Assembly: GCA_902778855.1 (NCBI GenBank)
Contig: CACYZM010000028.1
Span: forward strand, 1-32,339
Length of the DNA stretch: 32,339 nucleotides
Source: an uncultured Bacteroidia bacterium
GTDB taxonomy: Bacteria > Bacteroidota > Bacteroidia > Bacteroidales > UBA932
Reading direction: 5' to 3'
Numbering within the stretch: the stretch's first letter is position 1; every line of letters begins with the position of its first letter. This document shows, piece after piece, positions 26,599 through 32,339 of this stretch. Made by a program: the position numbers and the translations under genes. A model generated the notes under the pieces. The model was given only the letters and a program-made list of their open reading frames with translations, ran no database searches and was not told the origin of the DNA.

Positions 26599-28011
26599 AT
26601 GAAACGAAGCGTTTTCCTGCTCCTGGCCCTGGCCGCCCTGCTGAGCGTCTCCGCCTGCGGGGAAAAGAAAGCCGAACCCGCCTACCCGCTCTTCTGGACC
26701 TGGCTCGACCTGCGTCCGAACACCGATTTCGAAGCCGTCTGCCAGAAACTGAATGATGTGGGCATCGACGGCATCCTGCTCAACGCCCCGACGCCCGACG
26801 ACTATCGCCGCATCATGCCCACCGCCCACGCCCACGGCATCACGGTCTATGCCTGGATCTGGACCATGAACCTCGAACACGACCGGGGCAAAATCCTCCA
26901 GGAACACCCCGAATGGCTGAGCGTCAACCGGCTGGGCCGCAGCCTCGCCGATACGACGGCCTATGTGGACTACTACAAGTTCCTGTGCCCGGCCTTGCCC
27001 GAGGTGCGTGAATTCCTCAACGAGAAGATCCGCGCCTACTGCGAGGTCGACGGACTCGACGGCATCGCCATCGACTACCACCGCTTCGTCGATGTCGTGC
27101 TTCCGACCACCCTGTGGCCCCGCTACGGCATCATCCAGGACCGGGAGTATCCCGAATGGGATTTCGGCTATCATCCGGAGATGATCCGGCTGTTCAAGGA
27201 AAAGTATGGCTATGATCCGCGGGAGCAGGAAGATCCGTCCCAGGATGTCCAGTGGCGGCAGTTCCGCTGCGACCAGATCACGGAAGTGGCCAATATGATG
27301 GCCGAGACGGTCCATTCCTACGGCAAGGTGATGGGCGCCTCCCCGTTCCCGACCCCGAAAATGTCTTCGCGCATGGTGCGCCAGGATTGGGGGAAGTGGG
27401 ATCTCGACGTCGTCTTCCCGATGGTCTACCACAATTTCTACACGATGGATCCTTCGTTCGCCTACGACTGCACGGCGGAAAATTACTACGACAAGAATCC
27501 CAAAACCCAGCTCTACTGCGGCATCATGTACAGCGATGACATCACCGACTGCATGGACGAAGCGTTCCGGGCCGGTGCCCAGGGCATCTCGATCTTCACG
27601 GTCGACGGCATCCGTACGCCGGAACAGGCGGCCCGGTTCAAAGCCTATACCGACAGCGTCCGCGCTGTCGTGGCGGCGAACGGCGGGCGGCTTCCCAAGG
27701 TCAAGGCGCCCGGTCGCGCCGACACCGATCCGTTCCACCATCCCGGCGTCATGGCGCAGATCGAGAAGCGGATGCAATACCTGATCGCCGGCTTCGACTG
27801 GAACCAGCGGCGCCGGAGAGGCGATCCTCCGGTCCAGGTCCCCGAATTCGCTCCGCTATCGCTCGGCGACTACACGTTCGTGGGCAGCCGCGACATTACC
27901 CGGAACTACGAAGTCACCGACCAGGCCAGCGGCACGACCTTCCTGGTCACCTTCTATCTCTACGGCGATGTCATCTCCGGATGGGATGTCGTCAAGAAAT
28001 TGCCCGAATAA
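26599..28011 (+). CDS. Glycosyl-hydrolase-10-like (GHL10/DUF187-type) lipoprotein
   Basis: Envelope lipoprotein of 470 residues with lipobox SVSAC (Cys20). The body resembles a TIM barrel of the GHL10 group: PLFWTWLDLR at the first strand, DGILLNAPT, HAHGITVYAWIWTMN, DGIAIDYHRF with a candidate catalytic Asp, DVVFPMVYHNFY, and AGAQGISIFTVDG. A short C-terminal segment follows (NYEVTDQASGTTF). Members are predicted glycosidases with few tested activities. The fold is shared with the poly-glucosamine hydrolase domain of PgaB, but that is a different subfamily. It is the last gene of the glycan operon, and no strong terminator follows. The ThiL-like promoter begins only four bases after its stop. 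Confidence 0.8.
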   Translation: MKRSVFLLLALAALLSVSACGEKKAEPAYPLFWTWLDLRPNTDFEAVCQKLNDVGIDGILLNAPTPDDYRRIMPTAHAHGITVYAWIWTMNLEHDRGKILQEHPEWLSVNRLGRSLADTTAYVDYYKFLCPALPEVREFLNEKIRAYCEVDGLDGIAIDYHRFVDVVLPTTLWPRYGIIQDREYPEWDFGYHPEMIRLFKEKYGYDPREQEDPSQDVQWRQFRCDQITEVANMMAETVHSYGKVMGASPFPTPKMSSRMVRQDWGKWDLDVVFPMVYHNFYTMDPSFAYDCTAENYYDKNPKTQLYCGIMYSDDITDCMDEAFRAGAQGISIFTVDGIRTPEQAARFKAYTDSVRAVVAANGGRLPKVKAPGRADTDPFHHPGVMAQIEKRMQYLIAGFDWNQRRRRGDPPVQVPEFAPLSLGDYTFVGSRDITRNYEVTDQASGTTFLVTFYLYGDVISGWDVVKKLPE

Positions 28012-28014
28012 TCG

Positions 28015-28037
28015 TATCTTTGGGAAAAATTTCCCAA
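28015..28037 (+). promoter_or_regulatory. -7 box plus palindrome in front of the ThiL-like gene
   Basis: TATCTTTG (28015-28022) fits TAnnTTTG. It overlaps a perfect 8-base inverted repeat, TTGGGAAA and TTTCCCAA with a 2-base centre (28020-28037), that ends just before the ATG at 28039. The palindrome would cover the transcription start, so it could be an operator or a short leader hairpin. Confidence 0.6.
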
Positions 28038-28038
28038 G

Positions 28039-29025
28039 ATGCCCCGGACAGATATCGCTCAGATAGGCAAACAAGCCACGCTCGACCGTCTCTTTGACGG
28101 CAGCGGTTTCATCAATGAACACCCCCTTCCGGCCGCCGGCCGCGGAGCGGGGTGTTCCGCACATAAACTCATGCTCGAAGGCTGTGACTTCGACCTGGTC
28201 TACACGCCCCTCCGGCATTTGGGCTACAAAGCCGTGCTGAACGTGCTGGGCGAACTGTACGCCGCGTTGTACCAGCCCGACGCCCTCTCGGTCGTGCTCG
28301 GCCTGTCGAAACGCTTCTGCTATGAAGACGTCGCGGCCCTGTGGGAGGGCGTGCTCGCCGCCGTCCGTGAACACGGCGTGAAGCATCTGTCGCTGGAACT
28401 GAACCCTTCCATCAACGGCCTGGCCATCGGCCTGGCCGCCACCGGCGTCCAGCAGCGCAAGGTGCTGGACCGGCGGGCGGCCGCCAAGAGCCGGGACTTG
28501 CTCTGCCTGAGCGGTCACCTGGGCGCCGCCTATATGGGCCTCCACGTCCTGGAGCGCGAGAAGGTGGCTTTCACCGGCACCGGAGAACAACCCGACCTCG
28601 CACCGTACAAGGCCGTCCTGGCCAGCTACCTGAGCCCGGAGATCAAAGCCGGCCTGCCGGCCCGCTTCATCGAAGCCGGCGTCCTTCCTTCCTGCGGCTA
28701 TTTCCTGACACGGGGCCTGGGCGAAGCCGTCATCCGGCTCACCCGCGACACGGGGCTGGGCGCCAAGGTCTACCTGGAGAAGATTCCCATCTCCTCCCAG
28801 ACTTTCGCCATGGCCGAAGAGATCGATATGGACGTGGTGACGGCCGCCATGAACGGCGGCGACGACTACAAGTTCCTTTTCGTCATCCCCATCGACCAGC
28901 ACGAAACCTTCCGCAAGGAATTCCACGACTTCGAGATCATCGGCCACCTCGCCCAACCCGACGTCGGTCCCGTCCTGGTCACCCCCGAGGGTGCCGAAAT
29001 CCCCATCCACGCGCAAGGATATTAA
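28039..29025 (+). CDS. AIR synthase-related / ThiL-like protein
   Basis: Protein of 328 residues with the PurM/ThiL fold. The segment CDFDLVYTPLRHLGYKAVLNVLGELYA (residues 49 onward, key core LGYKAVLNVLGE) and the late motif GGDDYKFLF (Asp275, Asp276) correspond to ThiL positions that bind substrate and magnesium. The N-terminal GDDAA-type motif of true thiamine-phosphate kinases is absent, and this region reads GRGAGCSAHKLMLEG. The reaction is therefore uncertain: a diverged kinase of the AIR-synthase superfamily is the safest label. It has its own promoter between the glycan operon and suf. The neighbouring PnuC-family transporter could handle thiamine, but that link is speculative. Confidence 0.8.
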   Translation: MPRTDIAQIGKQATLDRLFDGSGFINEHPLPAAGRGAGCSAHKLMLEGCDFDLVYTPLRHLGYKAVLNVLGELYAALYQPDALSVVLGLSKRFCYEDVAALWEGVLAAVREHGVKHLSLELNPSINGLAIGLAATGVQQRKVLDRRAAAKSRDLLCLSGHLGAAYMGLHVLEREKVAFTGTGEQPDLAPYKAVLASYLSPEIKAGLPARFIEAGVLPSCGYFLTRGLGEAVIRLTRDTGLGAKVYLEKIPISSQTFAMAEEIDMDVVTAAMNGGDDYKFLFVIPIDQHETFRKEFHDFEIIGHLAQPDVGPVLVTPEGAEIPIHAQGY

Positions 29026-29033
29026 AATAGTGC

Positions 29034-29041
29034 TATCTTTG
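29034..29041 (+). promoter_or_regulatory. -7 promoter box of the suf operon
   Basis: TATCTTTG fits TAnnTTTG and ends only 8 bases before the sufB ATG at 29050. A normal start-site distance would give a leader of zero to a few bases, so the sufB mRNA may be leaderless. Confidence 0.65.
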
Positions 29042-29049
29042 CGGCGACT

Positions 29050-30516
29050 ATGAAAGAAAGCGAGAAAATCATCGCGGAGGTAACCGGCGCCGAGTACGGA
29101 CAGGGGTTCGAGACGGTAGTGGAGCAGGAATTCGTGCCCAAGGGGCTCGACGAGAACATCATCCGGCTCATCTCCGCCAAGAAGGAGGAACCGGCCTGGC
29201 TGCTGGAATTCCGCCTCAAGGCCTTCCGGCAGTGGCAGAAGATGACGCTGCCCCGGTGGGCCCACCTCGACATTCCGCCCATCGATTTCCAGGATATCAT
29301 CTATTACGCCGCCCCGAAGAAGCCGGCGGAGCACAAATCGGGCAAACGCACCATCGATCCCGAGATCGAAAAGACCTTCGACAAACTCGGCATTCCCCTC
29401 AACGAACGGGAAGTCCTCGCCGGGCTGGCCGAAGGCTCGGGCACGGCGGTCGACGCCGTATTCGACAGCGTGTCCGTCAAGACCACGTTCAGCGAGACGC
29501 TCGCCGAAAAGGGGATTATCTTCTGCTCCTTCTCCGAGGCCGTGAAGAACTACCCCGACCTGGTCCGCAAATACCTGGCGACGGTCGTGCCCGCCGCCGA
29601 CAACTTCTACAGCGCACTCAACAGCGCCGTCTTCAGCGACGGTTCGTTCTGCTACATCCCCAAGGGCGTCCGCTGCCCGATGGAACTGTCGAGCTACTTC
29701 CGCATCAACGCACGCGGCACCGGCCAGTTCGAGCGCACGCTCATCGTGGCCGACGAAGGCAGTTACGTGAGCTATCTGGAAGGCTGCACGGCCCCGCGCC
29801 GCGACGAATCCCAGCTCCACGCCGCGGTCGTCGAGATCGTCGTGGAAAAAGACGCCGAAGTGAAATATTCCACCGTCCAGAACTGGTACCCGGGCGACGC
29901 CCAGGGCCGGGGCGGCATCTATAACTTCGTGACCAAGCGCGGCCTGTGCAAGGGCAGCGGCAGCCGCCTGTTCTGGACCCAGGTCGAGACGGGCAGCGCC
30001 ATCACCTGGAAGTATCCGAGCACGATCCTGCGCGGCGACAACTCCCTGTCGGAATTCTACAGCGTAGCCGTGACCAACAACTACCAGCAGGCCGACACCG
30101 GCACGAAGATGATCCACGTGGGCCGGAACACCACCAGCCGCATCGTGAGCAAAGGCATTTCCGCCGGCCGCAGCCAGAACAGCTACCGCGGCATGGTGAA
30201 GATCCTGCCCGGCGCCGAAGGCGCCCGCAACCACTCGCAGTGCGACTCACTGCTGCTGGGCGACAAGTGCGGCGCCCACACCTTCCCCGTCATCGAATCG
30301 GCCAACCGGAGCGCCACGGTCGAACACGAAGCCACCACCTCGAAAATCAGCGAAGACCAGCTCTTCTACTGCCGGCAGCGGGGCATTCCGGAAGAAGACG
30401 CGGTCGGCCTGATCGTGAACGGCTATGCCAAAGAAGTATTGAACAAGCTCCCGATGGAATTTGCCGTCGAAGCACAGAAACTGCTGCAAGTCTCCCTGGA
30501 GGGGAGCATCGGATGA
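29050..30516 (+). CDS. sufB: Fe-S cluster assembly scaffold SufB
   Basis: Core of the SufBC2D scaffold that builds Fe-S clusters in the cytoplasm, 488 residues, the usual length. It carries the SufB signatures [19 protein letters not shown] (residues about 202-220), [11 protein letters not shown] with Cys246, and NHSQCDS with Cys398. These match the functionally important E. coli Cys254 and Cys405 in position and spacing. C-terminal motifs [12 protein letters not shown] and [14 protein letters not shown] are also present. It is the first suf gene and overlaps pnuC by 4 bases (ATGA). Confidence 0.98.
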   Translation: MKESEKIIAEVTGAEYGQGFETVVEQEFVPKGLDENIIRLISAKKEEPAWLLEFRLKAFRQWQKMTLPRWAHLDIPPIDFQDIIYYAAPKKPAEHKSGKRTIDPEIEKTFDKLGIPLNEREVLAGLAEGSGTAVDAVFDSVSVKTTFSETLAEKGIIFCSFSEAVKNYPDLVRKYLATVVPAADNFYSALNSAVFSDGSFCYIPKGVRCPMELSSYFRINARGTGQFERTLIVADEGSYVSYLEGCTAPRRDESQLHAAVVEIVVEKDAEVKYSTVQNWYPGDAQGRGGIYNFVTKRGLCKGSGSRLFWTQVETGSAITWKYPSTILRGDNSLSEFYSVAVTNNYQQADTGTKMIHVGRNTTSRIVSKGISAGRSQNSYRGMVKILPGAEGARNHSQCDSLLLGDKCGAHTFPVIESANRSATVEHEATTSKISEDQLFYCRQRGIPEEDAVGLIVNGYAKEVLNKLPMEFAVEAQKLLQVSLEGSIG

Positions 30517-31103
30517 CCTTCAACTGGATCGATCTCGTCAGCTCGCTGCTCGGTCTGGCCTGCGTATTCCTCGCCGGCCGGGGCAGCAAATACAATTTCT
30601 GGGTGGGCTACCTCTACACGGCCGCCCTGTTCGTCCTGTTCTGGCAAAAGCATCTGGTCGCTTCGCTGCTGCTTCAGCCCATTTCATTGGGAATTAACAT
30701 TTTAGGACATTATCGCTGGACCCATCCCAAGGAGGGTGAGGCCAGTTCCGAGAAGCAGGGCGAACTCAAGGTCACGATGCTTACCTGGCCGGAACGGATT
30801 CTCACGGTTGCCTGTGTCCTGGTGGTGGCCGCCCTCTGGGGCTGGCTGCTGGGCCGGCTGTTCCCCGCCGATCCGCACCCGTATCTGGATTCCTGCGTCA
30901 CCATCCTGATCCTCGTGGCCCAGTTCCTCAGCGCCCAGAAGAAATGGGACTGCTGGGTGGCCTGGATCATCGTCAACATTACCCAATTGATCCTGCACCT
31001 GTCGGTGGGCAACATCTTCATGCCGATCGTCAGTGCGCTCTACCTGGTCAACGGCATCGTTTCGCTGGTGAACTGGCAAAAAATGTATAGGAGAAAAGCC
31101 TGA
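30513..31103 (+). CDS. pnuC: PnuC-family vitamin transporter (nicotinamide riboside type)
   Basis: Inner-membrane transporter of 196 residues with about seven hydrophobic helices. Matches to PnuC are the N-terminal [21 protein letters not shown], the aromatic loop [13 protein letters not shown], and [12 protein letters not shown], which corresponds to the YGxxxW helix of the family. PnuC carries nicotinamide riboside by facilitated diffusion. In Bacteroidota the related PnuT carries thiamine, so the vitamin is not settled by sequence alone. The ATG at 30513 overlaps the sufB stop, is preceded by a GGAGGGGAG purine run, and the stop shares a base with the sufC start. It is thus embedded in the suf operon, an unusual place. 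Confidence 0.9.
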   Translation: MTFNWIDLVSSLLGLACVFLAGRGSKYNFWVGYLYTAALFVLFWQKHLVASLLLQPISLGINILGHYRWTHPKEGEASSEKQGELKVTMLTWPERILTVACVLVVAALWGWLLGRLFPADPHPYLDSCVTILILVAQFLSAQKKWDCWVAWIIVNITQLILHLSVGNIFMPIVSALYLVNGIVSLVNWQKMYRRKA

Positions 31104-31861
31104 TGAACACCCTGCTCAAAATAGAAAACCTCCACGCCCGCATCGGTGAGAAAGAGATTCTCCGGGGCATCGACCTGAGCGTCCGGCCCGGCGAAGTCCA
31201 CGCCATCATGGGGCCCAACGGCTCGGGCAAGAGCACGCTGTCGGCCGTCCTGGCCGGCCGTGAAACCTTTGAAGTGACCGAAGGCACCGTCACCTATGAC
31301 GGCCGCGACCTGCTCGCCCTCTCTCCCGAGGAACGCTCCTGGGCCGGCATCTTCCTGGGATTCCAGTATCCCGTGGAGATTCCCGGCGTGAGCAACGCCA
31401 ACTTCATGAAAGCCGCCGTCAACGCCCAGCGGAAGCAGCGGGGCCTCGAACCGATCGGCGCCGCGGCCTTCCTCAAGCTGATGCGCGAGAAGATGGCCTA
31501 TGTGGAAATGGACAGCAGCTTTTCGGGACGCGGCGTCAACGTCGGCTTCTCGGGCGGGGAAAAGAAACGCAACGAGGTTTTCCAGATGGCGATGCTCGAA
31601 CCGCGCCTGGCCATCCTCGACGAGACCGACTCCGGCCTCGACGTGGACGCCCTGCGCATCGTCGCCTCCGGCGTCAACCGGATGCGCCGCCCCGACAACG
31701 CCTTCCTGGTCATCACCCACTACCAGCGGCTCCTCGACTACATCGTTCCCGACGTGATCCACGTGCTCTACAAGGGTCGCATCATCAAGACCGCCGGCCG
31801 CGAGCTGGCGCTCGAAATCGAAAAGAAGGGATATGACTGGCTCATCCATGGAAACGACTAG
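31103..31861 (+). CDS. sufC: Fe-S cluster assembly ATPase SufC
   Basis: ABC-type ATPase of the SufBC2D complex, cytoplasmic, 252 residues. It has Walker A GPNGSGKST (residues 37-45, Lys43), the Q-loop LGFQYPVEIPGVSN typical of SufC, the signature FSGGEKKRNE, Walker B with Asp173-Glu174 (LDETDSGLDVDA), and the switch histidine in VITHYQRLL. The start codon shares its first base with the pnuC stop (TGATG) and an AGGAGA lies 11 bases upstream. The 3' end overlaps sufD by 14 bases. Confidence 0.98.
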   Translation: MNTLLKIENLHARIGEKEILRGIDLSVRPGEVHAIMGPNGSGKSTLSAVLAGRETFEVTEGTVTYDGRDLLALSPEERSWAGIFLGFQYPVEIPGVSNANFMKAAVNAQRKQRGLEPIGAAAFLKLMREKMAYVEMDSSFSGRGVNVGFSGGEKKRNEVFQMAMLEPRLAILDETDSGLDVDALRIVASGVNRMRRPDNAFLVITHYQRLLDYIVPDVIHVLYKGRIIKTAGRELALEIEKKGYDWLIHGND

Positions 31862-32339
31862 CCGGATCTTCCCCATCCGCGCGGAAGGCGCGGTCCAGGC
31901 TGATTTCCGGACGGACGGACGCTCGGCACTTTCGCTCGGCGAAGGTGCCGTGGCGGAATATCTAATCCTCCAGAACGAGCCGGACAGCGTGCAGCAGGAA
32001 GCGGATTTCGACATCCGCCTGGCCGCCGGCGCGACACTCAACCTGGTGTTCCTTTCGCTCCACGGCGGCGAGCTCCGCAACCGGATCCGTGTCTCGCTCG
32101 ACGGCGAAAAGGCCGTGTGCAACCTGGGCGGTCTGAGCGTGGCCGACGGTGAGGAGCGGATGGACTATGACATCGTCCTGACCCATCAGGTACCGGGCTG
32201 CCGCAGCAACCAGCTGTTCAAAACCATCCTGAGCGACCGGAGCCAGGCCCGGTTCGACGGCCTGATCAAGGTCGTCCCCGACGCCCAGCAGACCGAAGCC
32301 TACCAGGCCAACCACAACCTGCTCTGCAGCGAAGAAGCC
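31848..32339 (+). CDS. sufD: Fe-S cluster assembly protein SufD, partial (3' end beyond the window)
   Basis: SufB paralogue that completes the SufBC2D scaffold. From the ATG at 31848 (METTSRIFPIRAEG) 164 codons run to the window edge. The beta-helix core is recognised from HQVPGCRSNQLFK and ARFDGLIKVVPDAQQTEAYQ near residues 112-155. The start overlaps sufC by 14 bases. In E. coli SufD the matching core motif comes later, after an N-terminal helical region of about 100 residues, which seems missing here. This is a short variant unless the true protein begins elsewhere, but no suitable upstream sequence is free. Confidence 0.93.
   Translation, partial: METTSRIFPIRAEGAVQADFRTDGRSALSLGEGAVAEYLILQNEPDSVQQEADFDIRLAAGATLNLVFLSLHGGELRNRIRVSLDGEKAVCNLGGLSVADGEERMDYDIVLTHQVPGCRSNQLFKTILSDRSQARFDGLIKVVPDAQQTEAYQANHNLLCSEEA

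Noticed and set aside
25387..30234. Two long antisense frames (25387-27777 and 27856-30234)
   Set aside because: They cross several confident plus-strand genes and their promoters and show no protein features.

Overview
This GC-rich window comes from a member of the Bacteroidota, most likely the order Bacteroidales. The support is a SusC/SusD pair, several -7 boxes of the Bacteroidota form TAnnTTTG, a DUF5106 thioredoxin-like lipoprotein, a XylR-type regulator (sugar-binding domain plus AraC helix-turn-helix) and groS-groL. A high-GC gut or rumen lineage such as a Rikenellaceae relative would fit, but the sequence alone does not fix the family. No tRNA, rRNA, CRISPR array, IS element or phage gene was seen. 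Coding density is very high, many genes overlap by 1-24 bases, and no gene-free gap exceeds 300 bases.

Layout. (1) 1-3410 is housekeeping: groL (cut by the window edge) and groS on the minus strand, a DUF5106 lipoprotein on the plus strand, and ispE on the minus strand converging on and overlapping it. (2) 3590-10986 is one tightly overlapped plus-strand operon. It holds a tandemly duplicated two-gene cassette, each unit a DUF6057 membrane protein followed by a beta-propeller lipoprotein with a CxxCH haem-c motif, and then a XylR-type regulator gene. (3) 11074-28011 is a polysaccharide utilization locus: ROK sugar kinase, GH2 enzyme with exo-beta-glucosaminidase-type catalytic residues, histidine phosphatase, SusC, SusD, GH9 enzyme, NagX/HGSNAT-like membrane acetyltransferase, a protein with two fused metallophosphatase units, and a GH10-like lipoprotein. 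(4) 28039-32339 holds a ThiL-like protein and a suf operon, sufB-pnuC-sufC-sufD, with sufD cut by the window end.

How the parts work together. The promoters at 3562 and 11032 carry the same regulatory architecture: two direct repeats of form RCKCAAATY, 21 bases apart, ending 26 bases before the -7 box. That is typical of AraC-family activator sites. The simplest reading is that the regulator at 9826-10986 activates both its own operon and the glycan operon. The glycan is unknown. The GH2 GSD motif, the NagX-like acetyltransferase and the GH9 enzyme point weakly to a glucosamine-containing polymer, and two unrelated phosphatases suggest phosphate substituents. The most novel part is the duplicated DUF6057/CxxCH-propeller cassette, which would place a predicted c-type cytochrome lipoprotein under the same control as glycan harvest.
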